The translations under genes and the position numbers were made by a program. A stretch of 64,000 nucleotides of DNA. Source: Zopfochytrium polystomum (lineage: Eukaryota > Chytridiomycota > Chytridiomycetes > Chytridiales > Chytridiaceae). Below, in pieces: positions 1 to 10,158 of this stretch. The stretch spans positions 124,001 to 188,000 of the forward strand of contig JAIVFJ010000043.1 in the NCBI GenBank assembly GCA_025765615.1, given 5' to 3'. The stretch's first letter is position 1. Every line of letters begins with the position of its first letter. The notes below the pieces were generated by a model. It worked only from the letters and a program-made list of their open reading frames with translations, made no database searches and was not told the origin of the DNA.

Positions 1-46
1 AGGCTTCCCCCTCCACTCGCGGCTTCCTCTTAGACTCTTCATTTGA

Positions 47-3000
47 CTCACTCTTTCCGCAAAAAAAGAAATTGGTAAAGAGCCCTCTCACCAAACTGAC
101 GTCGATGAGCCCGCGCCGTCGCGCACACCGGACCCGCTTTGCATCGTCAACACGCCTTCCAGCAATGTCCCAAGCCAACGTGCAACCAACGGCAGCGACC
201 GCCACCCCGGCCCCCTCGAGGGGACGGACAAGCCCGTGGCAGTCACGCTGCGCATTACCGAAAGCGCCCGCGGCGGTGACGGCCCGGGGGAGCCGGACGA
301 AGGTTACGACGAGGTGTACGACATTGTGGACGCTGTGGTTCCGCGCACGGACGACCCGACGATACCGGCGTTCACGTTCCGTGTGCTGGTCCTCGGCTTT
401 GCGTTTGCGCTCGTGCTGGCGTCGGTCAACACGCTGTTTACGTTTCGGACAAACACGTTTGTGCGTTCGGGCGCTTACTGTATCATTTATGAGGGGTCCC
501 GCGTGCAACATTTCTCTTCAAACGAAATAACCAAGAACAACACACCCCTACAGTCGCTCAACCCGTTCATCGGCGTCCTCCTCTCCTACCCGCTCGGCCA
601 CCTTCTTGCCCGCGTTCTCCCAACAACCCGCATCCTCGGTCTCACCCTCAACCCCGGCCGCTTCACGCACAAGGAGCACGCGCTCATCTTTATCTTCTGC
701 TCCACCGCGTCTGGCCCGGCCTACGCTCTGTACAACATCGTCGGCCAAAAGTACCAGCTCTACCAGTCCGGCGGCGGCGGGGTGACGACGGCCAGCGCGC
801 TCGGGTTTGCGGCGGCCACGCAGCTGTTCGGATATGGCCTCGCCGGGCTGTGCCGGCGGTTCCTGGTGCGTCCCGCGGCCATGCTGTGGCCGGGGAACTT
901 GGCCACCGTCGCGCTACTGCGGTCGCTGCACGACGTTGGGCGCGGCGGTGACGATGGCGACGGCGGTAACGGCGACGAAGGGTGCGGCCGCAACCGCGTG
1001 TGTACGACATGCGGTGTCGCGGTCGACGTTTTTCTGGGCGGCGACGGTCGCGGCCGCCGCGTACCAGGTGCTGCCGTCGTTCGTGGCGCCGGTGCTCGGT
1101 GCCGTGTCGCTGCTGTGCTATCTGGCGCCGCGGCTGCCCGACCGCGGCGGGGTGGCTCCGCTGTACGCGGCAAAGGTTGCAAGGGGCCTCGGGTCGGCGC
1201 AGCCCAGCGGCGGGCTGGGTTTTTTGTCGCTGTCGTTTGACTGGTCGATCGTCGGGACTCAGGCTCCGATCACGACGCCTTTGTGGGCGCTGCTCAACCA
1301 GTTTTTGGGAGGTGAGTTTTTGGGTGGTCAGGTGGTGCTGAGGGTGGGAGACAGGAAGCATTTTGTGTTTACTCACCTTTCACTCAGTGTACCTGATTCT
1401 GTACATTATCACACCGCTGCTTTGGGTGAACAGTGCGTTCGGAAACGACTTTGCAATCGGAACGAATCCTTATGACGGTTCGTTCATCGACCACTCGTTT
1501 CGCTCGCGTAGTCGCTGCGCACTCACTTTGGTTCCTCAACCCTCCAGGCCCAAACGGCACAGGTCGCTTTCCTCTCGGCTTCACTCTCAATTCGGCATCG
1601 CTTTTCGACCGCAACGGGACATTTGTACCCGCCAGATTGTTTGTCGACCGGAGCACCCTCTCACTCGAGCAGCAGCTGTACGATGAGCGGAAGCCAATCC
1701 TCATCACGACTTACTTTGCCATGGAATACACCGTTTCGTTCATCGTTTTCACCTCTGCCATTGTCCACGTCGTCCTTTGGTACGGCAAGGACATCCGCAC
1801 CCGCTTCACGACGGCCATGCGCGACCTCGACGCCGCCGACATCCACGCAAAGCTGATCGACGCGTACCCGGACGTGCCCGACTCGTGGTACCTCCTTCTT
1901 CTGGCCTTCAACGTCGTGCTGGCGATCGGTGTATGCCAATGGGGCGCGTTCGACCTTCCCTGGTGGGGGGTGCTCCTCGCGCTGGCGCTCGCCGGGGCCA
2001 CCATCATCCCGATCGGCACGATCCAAGCGATCTCCGGGCAGCAGATCGGGCTGAACGTCATGTCCGAGTTCCTGATCGGCCTGCTGCTGCCCGGACGCAT
2101 CGCGGCAGTCATGTCGTTCAAAACGCTGTCGTACATGAGCATGTCCCAGGGCCTGTTCCTCGTCGCGGACCTCAAGCTCGGCCACTACCTCAAAGTCCCG
2201 CCCCGCGCCATGTTTGCGGTGCAGCTGATCGCCACCGTCGTGGCGCTCGTCGTGAACGTGCTCGTCGCGTTTGCAGTGTACGAGTCGTTTGGCAGGTCGT
2301 CGGAGGACGAGTTTGTCGTGCCCGGCGACCCGGCGTCGGGGAGGATTTGGAGGCTGCAGTCGGCGAACCCGCCCGCGGGGTGGTCCGCGAACAACTACAA
2401 CGTGTTTTTGAACGCCGGTGAGATTTTAAAAGTTCGCCATTACCCGCCTCACCAATCCAACGAAACACTTACCGCCAAAAAAAAAAAAAAAAAAACTTCA
2501 CCAGGCGCAATCTGGGGCGCGATCGGTCCCGCGCGGTTCTTCGGGCCGGGCAGCCCGTACTCGGTGACCCTGTGGGGCCTCCTCGTGGGGGCGGTCGCCC
2601 CTGTCGTTCCGTGGCTCCTGCACAAGCTCTATCCGTCGTCCATCTTCCACCTGATCAACATCCCGCTCATCGCCGTGTTCCCGGCGCAGGTTGGCGGGTT
2701 CCGCTCGGACATGCTGACGCCTTTGGTAGTCGGGGTCCTGATCAACCACGTCGTGAAGCGGCACCGGCACGGGTGGTGGAAAAAGTACGCGTTCGTGCTG
2801 TCCGCGGCGCTGGACTCCGGCACCGCCATCGGCGTGACGGCCACGTTTGTCGCGTTCACGCTCAATGCTGGGTACCAGATCTTGATGCCGTATTATGCGC
2901 TCAACAGGGCCGACGGGGAGGGGTGCGCCGCCGAGTTTTACTTGACGTGCAAGGGGAACGAGAACCAGGGGAACGCGCGGGGTCGGCAGTACGACTATGC

Positions 3001-3052
3001 GGCGGACGAGTACTGCAGGGGCATTGGGTTCTCGGCGGGCGTGCTTCACTGA
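47..3052 (+). CDS. OPT-family oligopeptide transporter (5' end incomplete)
   Basis: Multi-pass plasma-membrane transporter of the fungal/plant OPT superfamily, expected to import small peptides (or related metal chelates) with protons. Family landmarks are visible: LLSYPLGHLLARVLP, the NPG...KEHALI segment, the WPGNLATVALLRSLHD helix, SFDWSIVGTQAPITTPLWALLNQ, and QAISGQQIGLNVMSEFLIG followed by KTLSYMSMSQG. Introns fit frame changes and GT...AG sites: about 461-553, 1312-1387, 1478-1547 and 2418-2504; the last contains an A-tract of about 20. The frame is open upstream of 236 to a stop at 44-46 with no ATG, so the first exon lies upstream or outside the window. Between about 940 and 1015 the frame shifts with no convincing intron. 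That is either a very short intron or a true or assembly frameshift. The stop is at 3050-3052. Family assignment is firm; the exact 5' structure is not. Confidence 0.88.
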
Positions 3053-3624
3053 CGATGCTGGCGGACATGGCTATTTGAGCAAGTTTTCAATCGCTAAACA
3101 ACTGAAGTGCGTGGAAAATACAAGGAGAGAATAAAAAAAAAACGTGTGGTACATTACATGTAACTGTATACTCTTCTGCTTTATTGTCTCTTCCATCGAT
3201 ACGGTTGCCTGTACCTGGCATCGCGCCGCAGCAGATTGAAGCGAAATCGTTTTTGGCAGAAGAAAGCAGCTCCTATTAGGTATTAACAAGTGAGCTTTGC
3301 ACACGTTGCACGCGGCGATTGCCGTGTTAATAGTCCATGGTTTGGTGTTTGACGCTGAGCGCCACCGGACCAAGGAGCCGAACCAAACCAATAGTTTTCA
3401 AATGAATTGGGTTGTTCTTTTTCCGCCACCAAACACCGCAAAAACAAAAGAAAAATACCTTCATCCTCACCAACAGACAGACAGACAGACAGACAGGCAA
3501 GGCAGAGGCAGACAGACAGAGGGACCCGACGGAGACAGACGCAGACATTGCAATGGCGGATGAAGCAACGACATTGGGCCAGCGACAGGGACGGCGGCGT
3601 CGACCGCTCCAAGGGCCGGCGACG
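3053..3624. other. Intergenic region with a (GACA)n tract
   Basis: No gene is supported here. It holds the OPT 3' flank and, at about 3473-3535, an imperfect GACA-type microsatellite that continues as GACAGAGG/GAGACAGACG units. The same unit, on the opposite strand, flanks the retrotransposon insertion at 8.1 and 13.9 kb. The tract sits directly upstream of the secreted-protein start. Confidence 0.5.
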
Positions 3625-4325
3625 ATGAGGACAACCTCGACAACAGCCCTCCTGTACGCCGCCGCCGTGGCGTCGCTCGTGTCGGCCCCGCATGCCGCGC
3701 TGGCCTTCTCCGGCGACATGACCTACTACAACACGGGTGCGTGTGCGCGCGCGTGTGCTTGTGAAGTGCGCCCTGCCGATTTGTGATCCAGGCGATCGCA
3801 CGACAGGCATTGCGAGCCGACCATCTAATACCATCCATTATCCATTGCTTCTTCCACATGGACCTGTTCAGAAACTGGTAATCAAGGCGCTTGCGGCGGC
3901 TTCCTTTCCAACAGCGACTACCTCGTTGCTCTGAACGCCCCCCAATACTATGAAGGTCCACCACAACGTCTAGTTCCTCCTCGTCGTCCTCCAGCTCTCG
4001 AAACTCGACCGTGACCAGTACTTCTTCTGCTCGCAACACAACCTCCTCCGCCCTTCCCACGTCCACCGGTCGCCCTGTGATACCCCTGAACGCCCCAGTT
4101 AGCTGGCCCGCAGTAGAACCGGCCAATGTGGTACCTCTATCGCTGAGAAATCACTGCTCAATCAAGTACCGCCCCAGCCTGACTGCGACCTCCACGTCGA
4201 CTTCTTCCTCTCCGTTGCCCACGTCGTCTGTGACGACCAGCAGCGCCAGCTCCAACGGAACTACTTCAACAACGAGCACTGGATCGTCTTCATCTGGTGT
4301 TTCGCCGACGACGTCGAGCAAGTAG
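3625..4325 (+). CDS. Small secreted DPBB/RlpA-like protein with Ser/Thr-rich tail, possibly broken
   Basis: The ATG at 3625 opens a signal peptide (short polar start, then LLYAAAVASLVSAPHAALA) followed by FSGDMTYYNT. A GT...AG intron about 3737-3871 joins this to TGNQGACGGFLSNSDYLVALNAP. The GDxTYYN...GACG...SDY(I/V)VALN pattern is the start of barwin-like double-psi beta-barrel domains in fungal secreted proteins (expansin/RlpA-like). After about 3955 this frame reaches a stop. The next frame is a long Ser/Thr-rich stretch ending at 4325, which resembles the linker or tail often attached to such domains. The rest of a normal double-psi barrel is not visible. The gene may therefore be frameshifted, wrongly spliced in my model, or a decayed copy. 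Secretion and the N-terminal motif are fairly clear; function is not. Confidence 0.5.
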
Positions 4326-5168
4326 AGCTTGAAGGCGAAAAGTGGTAGAGACGCTCAGTTACGTTCCCTTGTTCGCTCACTCTCACATTCTACCTGCGAG
4401 GCGATTTCATCACGTGTTGATCGCCACTTTCACATTTCGTTCGGCGGCTGAAAGTTCGCGACTTTGTTGGACTGCCGTGCTTTTTGTTTTTTCTTGTGCT
4501 CCCTGCTCTGTACTTGTTTCTCCATTTACCTATGTACCCATCCAGTCAATTCCAGTCCTTAGCGGCCTGCAACTTCGTTGATGCAACGCGCTGAAGGCAC
4601 GAATCCGTGCCCGGGCAAGCAAATAGATTTGTTTGTTCAAACTCCGACCTGAGTATTTATTTCTGTCTTGAAACAAACTTTTCAAAGAAACTCAACGGGG
4701 CCGTCCCAACCCTTTCACAAAACCGATCTTGATCGGCAACTGGCGCATCTCGTTCCACCTCCCTACCCAGTTCAGGTGCAGACGCAAAGAACTGCGTGAA
4801 AAGCTGCCTTCACCCCTTCTCCCTCCTCTCCGCCTGGTCCAACTGGCCATCGCCCCTCGATCCCGTTATTCTCTGGGAATAGTAGTGCTCGGACTGCAAA
4901 AGCATCCGCTTGGCATCTTACACATTGACACCACTTGCCCTCGCCCTCCCCGCCAGCGCAAGGTCCAGAACCGCTTGCCAAAGTCGCGCTGCCGTCACGG
5001 CGTGGGCGACGCCCACTCCCTGTCAGATCCGAGCCTCTCGGACTTTGCCAAGTCATCGATCAGCAATGTCAACTGACCTCAACCCACATATCCCACAGAA
5101 GAGTCCCCAATCCATTTCCTCCCAGCAACGCACCACCCCTTGCAACGCGTCGACCCAACGCATAAAAG
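4326..5168. other. Intergenic region, no gene seen
   Basis: I see no supportable coding region. A perfect short hairpin (GGCAC...GTGCC) lies near 4595-4611. The last 100 bases are the 5' flank of the UBE2C-type gene. Confidence 0.45.
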
Positions 5169-6100
5169 ATGAACGACGTGCGCACAGCGACGCCGCTTGG
5201 TCCATCGGACGCGTCGAACGCGGCAAAGTCGGCGGGCGGGCTCGCGTCGGCCGCACCCGACGCGACCGTGGTGAAGCGGTTGCAGTCGGAGCTGATGCAA
5301 CTGATGGCAAGTGCCTGTCTGGTCATTTCTTTTTCTTTTTTTTTTTTTTTTTTTTTTGTCTCTTTTACCCTCGCGCCAACTTTGAACTACTGTTGACCGC
5401 AATCCCCGCCATGGCAAAAAACCCAAAACGACTGCACCCTGATTCATGCCTGTCCGGGCAGATGGCGGGCGTTCCCGGCGTCTCGGCGTTCCCGGAGGCG
5501 GACAACCTGTTGTGCTGGGCCGGCACGATTGTCGGACCTGCAGGAACGGTATGAGAGTTGCAGTGACAAAAATATTTCTTTTCTTTTTCGCGCGGCCTGT
5601 AACCATCTCACCCCGCTTTTCAATTCCATCTGAACCTATTCTGCGCATTTTTGTCGAACTCACAAACCCCCCAGCCGTATGAAGGCTTGACGTACAACCT
5701 GTCAATGAGGTTCCCGCATAACTACCCCTTTTCGGCCCCCACGATCCGCTTTGACACGACGTGCTTCCACCCAAATGTGGACTTGGCGGGAAACATTTGT
5801 CTCGACATTTTGAAGGTGGGGAATGGGGAGGTTTGTGACGGTTGACTAAAGAGACTCAAAAACAAAAGGACAAGTGGTCAGCCGTGTATAACGTGAGCAC
5901 GATCCTGCTGTCGCTGCAGAGCTTGCTGGGAGGTGCGTGATTCTCAACGATCTTTTAGGAATGAGTTGTCGCTTACTTCCAGTTGACGCTACATTGGCGC
6001 AGAGCCAAATAACGATAGCCCGCTCAACGGTCATGCGGCCCAGCTCTGGGCCCAACCGGACGAGTTCCGGAAACACGTTCTGTCGGTTTACAAGGAGTGA
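5169..6100 (+). CDS. UBE2C: Ubiquitin-conjugating enzyme E2, UBE2C/UbcH10 type
   Basis: Cell-cycle E2 that, in the known family, loads ubiquitin for the anaphase-promoting complex. The spliced protein has the UBE2C layout: a short Ala/Ser-rich N-terminal extension, [11 protein letters not shown], then [45 protein letters not shown] with the catalytic Cys at 5798-5800, [21 protein letters not shown] and [16 protein letters not shown]. Five exons: 5169-5306, 5462-5548, 5675-5815, 5869-5932 and 6003-6100. The first intron starts GCAAGT, not GT, and ends CAG. It also holds a T-tract of more than 20. Only this splice gives the conserved LM-QLM-MAG...SAF junction. All other introns are GT-AG. Length is about 175 aa, normal for the family. 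Confidence 0.93.
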
Positions 6101-6286
6101 CACCTGGCGCGCTGCCCCCCCTTTTTCCTGTTTCGCTACGCCGAGTCTATTTAAAGCGGCAAGAGAGGCGCAAATAAAATAACGAATAGCCGCACCCGAA
6201 ACTGCACCAGGCTGAAGTTCAAAGTTGCAAGCTACTTGTCAAGCAAAGCTTGTTTGTACTTGCACGTGAATCCAGCCCACCCCTCT

Positions 6287-7746
6287 TTACCGCGATGCTG
6301 CTCGCTCAATCAGCATCATCAAGATAATCTCGGATCCGAGGATGCCCACTAATATAAACACCTGGGATATCCACTGTGTCGCAAAGCCCAAAAAGGCAGC
6401 GACGGTGGAACCAGCAGGATCGCTTCCACCGCTGGCGCGACCCCACGGCCCGGCCGCCTGCAGCGCCACAAGCAGCACCGCAATGACGACATTCGCCGCA
6501 AACAAACTGCTGACGATCGAGAGACACGCCCGCATCGCGCCCACGGAGCCGATGGGTATGTCCTCCTCGAGCGTCGTCAGCAAATCGTCGAGAGAGGACG
6601 AAGACGCGTCGGGAAGCACCGACGAGGACATCGACATGGACGTCGACAGTGCAGCCGGTGGCATCAGCGGTGGAGACGCCTGCAAAGCACCCTCCGCCGA
6701 AGCCGGCTGCGGGAAGGGCGATTTTTCGGGCGGAAAGCTGCTTCGAGCGCGCGCCGTCCTCTTTCCCGAGCTGTCTACCGGCAGCACCGATCGGTGGTCG
6801 GACCCGGCTGCCGCGTCGTTCGCTGTTTTGGCCGCGCCGGGGCCGCTTGCAGTCGGACCAGCGACGGTCGGTGACGTCACGGACGCCGTCGCCCTTGTGC
6901 GTCCGGTGTCGTGGACGTCGCGGCTGGGTCTGCTCGATGCGTACCCACCAGGGCTTGAGGCGGGAAAGTACGTGTTCACGTATTCCGACCGGGCGCTTCC
7001 CGCACCGGGGGGAATAAAAGAGACGTGCGCTGCCGGAAGTTCGTCGTCCTCCTGCCTCCGGCGCATGGCAAACAGCCTCGGCGCGACGCCCAACCTGATC
7101 GCCCGCGCGAACGCGGCGCGAACCGCCAAAATGTAACAGGCGAACCCGACGTTTAGAACCGCAAATATCAAGTTTTCAACCGTGGCAAGCCTTGATGCGG
7201 TGGCGACCACTGCGGCGTCCGCGTACCCGTCGGCCGTCCAGGACTCTGCCGTGCGGTCCTCGTAGACGGCGTGGGCGATGCAGACAGCGAGCAGCGGCGC
7301 GAAGGGCAGAAAGACGACCCACGTCCAGCGAACGTAGGTGTGGAGTTGCGGGACGTGTGGGAGGACTGGCAAGAGCATTGCGCTCAGGAAGCATGCGACG
7401 CAGGACAAGGTCAAGGCGGTGCTGGTGGTGACAAGAATGCGGTACGTCACCGCTGAAGATCCGTAGGCTGAAACAAGGGAGGAGGCTGTGTTGCCTGCCA
7501 TGATCACTACGGACAAAGCCGCGGGGACCTCGTAGGCGCGGATGAACGGAGAGCGAACGGCCCTCTGACTGGCGGACTTGGTAGTCCCGAACGCCTGTCT
7601 GCCACTTCGACGAAAGCGCAGAAGCCTAGCCAGGGTGTAAATGGAGACTGCTGTAGCTAATGCGAAGCATCCAGCAATCGCTAGATCGACGTAGTAGGCA
7701 CTCGGTAAGGTGGATCGGCAGCGGCCCAGCTTCCAGATCGGACAGT
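6287..7746 (-). CDS. Seven-helix membrane protein, unknown family ('family A')
   Basis: Not recognised as a named family. The frame runs from an acceptor at 7747-7748 (TTTTGCAG) to a stop at 6287-6289; the first exon upstream is not identified. Seven hydrophobic segments can be read in order: AIAGCFALATAVSIYTL, VPAALSVVIMAGNTASS, a segment with TALTLSCVACFLSAMLLP, WVVFLPFAPLLAVCIA, LIFAVLNVGFACYILAV, then a Ser/Pro/Ala-rich loop of roughly 170 residues, then IVSSLFAANVVIAVLLVAL and a last helix ending in LMMLIERAASR. A Cys-containing segment (CPIWKLGRC) precedes helix 1. This layout, with a long loop between helices 5 and 6, resembles a G-protein-coupled receptor, but that is inference from topology only. 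It shares the motif TLEEDIPIGSVGAMR before helix 6 with the gene at 20254-21990 (TLDREIRTGTIRAIR), so the two are paralogues. Confidence 0.7.
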
Positions 7747-8198
7747 CTGCAAAAATGCTTAGAGAGTGAGTCGACTCTCACGCGCCCTGCCCTTTCCACG
7801 CGCTACTCTCTCTGAATCTGCGTCATCGCAGCCTTAGCCTTGTCCCATCCGATCCGATCCCCTTCGTCGACTAGCTCCGCCTCCCCTCTGAGCCTCTCCT
7901 CTCTACCTTCTTCCCTTCCCTCATCCCCGCCATCAGAAGAAGCCCGCGCCCCCCCCCCTTACACAGCGCATCGCTTGTGAACGAATACCCGGGCTGAGGT
8001 GTGGCCGATGAGGTCGACGCAGCCATTGTTGACATTGTTGGCAAAAGACTCGGGCTGACTCAAAACCCAACTCTCTCTGTCTGTCTGTCTGTCGGTGTCC
8101 CCCTGTCAACGACCTTCTGGAATTAGTAGAAAATTTAAATGATAAAAATTTTCTTGTCTGCATTGCGCATTGGGCGAGCATTTGATCAATTTTGGTGG
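7747..8198. other. Intergenic region with CT/TGTC-rich tracts
   Basis: Contains the unresolved 5' part of the 7TM gene on the minus strand, pyrimidine-rich stretches, a C10-like run near 7951 and a (TGTC)n run near 8075-8093. No other gene is supported. Confidence 0.4.
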
Positions 8199-8203
8199 CT
8201 AAT
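8199..8203. repeat. Target-site duplication, left copy (CTAAT)
   Basis: CTAAT directly precedes the left LTR and is repeated directly after the right LTR at 13796-13800. Five bases is the normal duplication size for Ty3/Gypsy integrases. Confidence 0.88.
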
Positions 8204-8320
8204 TGTGTGAGAATCACCCACATCCCTTGTCACATGTCACAATACAGTTTTTTGCTTCCACTCACTCTGCGTCGTGCGACGCACCCGCGTCGCCCAGCTC
8301 TCACGCAGCACACTGTCACA
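8204..8320 (+). repeat. Left LTR (117 bp)
   Basis: Starts TGTGTGAGAATC and ends CACTGTCACA (TG...CA termini). It matches the right LTR base for base as far as I can compare. It is very short for a Ty3/Gypsy LTR. An internal partial palindrome GTCACATGTCAC lies at about 8229-8240. Confidence 0.95.
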
Positions 8321-8322
8321 TT

Positions 8323-8339
8323 TGGTAGCAGCGGCTGCC
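8323..8339 (+). other. Primer binding site, probably initiator tRNA-Met
   Basis: TGGTAGCAGCGGCTGCC begins two bases after the LTR. TGG pairs with the universal tRNA CCA end, and TGGTAGC is the usual start of primer sites that use initiator methionine tRNA (3' end GCUACCA). The exact tRNA of this host is not in the window, so the match beyond 7-8 bases is unverified. Confidence 0.7.
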
Positions 8340-8377
8340 AAGCCCTCGTTCAATCGTTCGACTACGCCGTACAACTG

Positions 8378-8640
8378 CTCAATCCACCGATCCACCTATC
8401 CACCGATCCACCTATCCACCGATCTGACCTGATCGTGTCGGCTTCCTTCAAGTTCCCCAACCTGACGCTCACGGCAAACGCAAACCTCGTCACGTTCAAC
8501 TCGTTCGAGGCACCCTGCCTCCATCACCTACGCAAGACCGCTCTGTCAGTCCGATCCACTCTCGCTCGATTCGCTCCCATTCGATCCATTCGCGATCCAT
8601 TCACAATCCATTCGAGCCGATTCACAGTCCATTCGAGCCC
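8378..8640 (+). repeat. Tandem repeats in the retrotransposon leader
   Basis: Near 8381-8424 a 12-base unit of the form ATCCACCGATCC/ATCCACCTATCC is repeated about three to four times. Further on, at about 8576-8638, shorter ATCCATTCG-type units recur (GATCCATTCGCGATCCATTC and similar). They lie in the untranslated leader between the primer site and gag, where packaging or dimerisation signals are expected; a role is not shown. Confidence 0.7.
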
Positions 8641-8790
8641 ACGCTCCTGCCATTCCGTCGTCTCCCGAGTGAACAGCAGTGTCATTCGCTCGGATCAGTC
8701 ACACGAACAAATCCAATCCATCGGCACGCCATCACTTTTGGTAGCACAGCTCCCGCTGTCCCATCGTCACACGAACTCGTTTGATCCATC

Positions 8791-10158
8791 ATGTCATCAT
8801 ATGGACAACTTGGGGGCTCGCCGTCGTCGTCGTCGTCGCCATGGAATTCATTGTCGTTTCACAGATCTACAGATTCCGACGCTGACGCCGACCTTGACGA
8901 AGGCGAAATGGATTCTTCTTTTGCTCGGACTCCTACGCTCAATACTGCCCCGTCGACTCCTCTTGCTACAACATCTTCCACGTTTCCGCAGCAGCAGTCT
9001 TTCGTTCGTCAGCGTTTTCAGCAGCAGCAACCGCAGCAGCAACAGCCGCCCATCCTACCTGCACACACTCCGAACCCTGATGTCCAACGTATATTGTCGG
9101 ATCCAGCGTACGTCGCAATGATGCACGCAACTGTTCAGTCTGCAGTCATGGCAATGGAAGCGAATCGTACTGCGAACGTTACAACTCGCTTACCGGAATT
9201 CAAAATGACAAGTGCCTCTCCTCCAATTTTCGACGGTTCTTGTTCTAAACTGCCACCTCACCAATGCACTAATGTCGTCACGCAGTATTTGAAGTCTTGC
9301 GAAATCCAGTGTCATTTGAACAACTTCCGCAAGGACGGTGAAGCTCCTCGCTATGTCACTCATCCGTCGTATGTCGATTGGTTGCAAAGTGGTTTGAAAG
9401 ATCACGCATTTCGAGAATGGCAGAATGTTCCTGCAGCTGTCCAAACATCCATGTCCTGGGCAGATTACCAACTCTGGATTCAACAGCACTTCCTTTCTAC
9501 ACTTGCTTTTGAAGAAGCTACACATCAAATCTTGACAATTAAGCAGACTTCCTCAGCTCGTGAATATTGCCATCGTTTCAACAGTCTACTTCATTCCCTT
9601 GGTAACTTGATGAGCACACAAATGCAATGTGCTGCCTTTCGCCATGGTTTAAAGTCCGAACTTGCAACTCATTCCGATCTCCATTCAATTTCCACCGATC
9701 TAACGAAGCTGCAACAGGAAGCTCAGCGTTTGGATGACTTGAACTGGCGTTCCAACAAGGCCAAAGGCAAAGCACCTGCGTCTCGTTCAACTACCACAAC
9801 TCCTGTTTCTCGTCCCTTCAAACCACGCTATGAAGAAGTTTCAGATCCAATGGACCTTGACGCTCTTCTTGCCAAGAAGAAGGCCGCCGCAGCCGCAGCT
9901 AAAGCAGCAGTTGCAGCAGCACGGCTCACGCAGTCCTCCTCATCAACTTCTCCTTCATCAGCTTCCTCTTCTCCAGCTTCTTCTTTCTCTTCTCGACGTG
10001 TACGCCTCAGTGATGAAGAACGTGACTACTATCACAAAATGGGCTGGTGTACCTTCTGTCGTGAAAAGACACACCCTGTCTCTGAGTGCCCTGATCCTAA
10101 CTGCAAGCAGTCAAAAAACTCGCAAAAGTTACAGTTGGGAAACAACAAGAAGAAGTAG
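8791..10158 (+). CDS. gag: Gag polyprotein of the Ty3/Gypsy element
   Basis: Starts at ATG 8791 and ends TAG at 10156-10158 (455 aa). Residues 1-100 are Ser/Pro/Gln-rich. The central region around residues 190-300 has the retrotransposon capsid pattern (FREWQNVPAAVQTSMSWADY, then AREYCHRFNSLLHSL and FRHGL). An Ala/Lys helix and a Ser-rich stretch follow, and the C-terminus carries one CCHC zinc knuckle, CTFCREKTHPVSEC (C-x2-C-x4-H-x4-C). The frame is intact. The last 58 bases overlap the open pol frame, and the frameshift heptamer sits inside this overlap. Confidence 0.93.
   Translation: MSSYGQLGGSPSSSSSPWNSLSFHRSTDSDADADLDEGEMDSSFARTPTLNTAPSTPLATTSSTFPQQQSFVRQRFQQQQPQQQQPPILPAHTPNPDVQRILSDPAYVAMMHATVQSAVMAMEANRTANVTTRLPEFKMTSASPPIFDGSCSKLPPHQCTNVVTQYLKSCEIQCHLNNFRKDGEAPRYVTHPSYVDWLQSGLKDHAFREWQNVPAAVQTSMSWADYQLWIQQHFLSTLAFEEATHQILTIKQTSSAREYCHRFNSLLHSLGNLMSTQMQCAAFRHGLKSELATHSDLHSISTDLTKLQQEAQRLDDLNWRSNKAKGKAPASRSTTTTPVSRPFKPRYEEVSDPMDLDALLAKKKAAAAAAKAAVAAARLTQSSSSTSPSSASSSPASSFSSRRVRLSDEERDYYHKMGWCTFCREKTHPVSECPDPNCKQSKNSQKLQLGNNKKK

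Noticed and set aside
690..1376. Arg-rich minus-strand ORF over the OPT gene
   Set aside because: Antisense of a GC-rich coding region with no plausible protein family.
4593..4612. Hairpin GGCAC-GAATCC-GTGCC resembling a tRNA T-arm
   Set aside because: The loop is six bases without TTC, and no acceptor, D or anticodon arms surround it.
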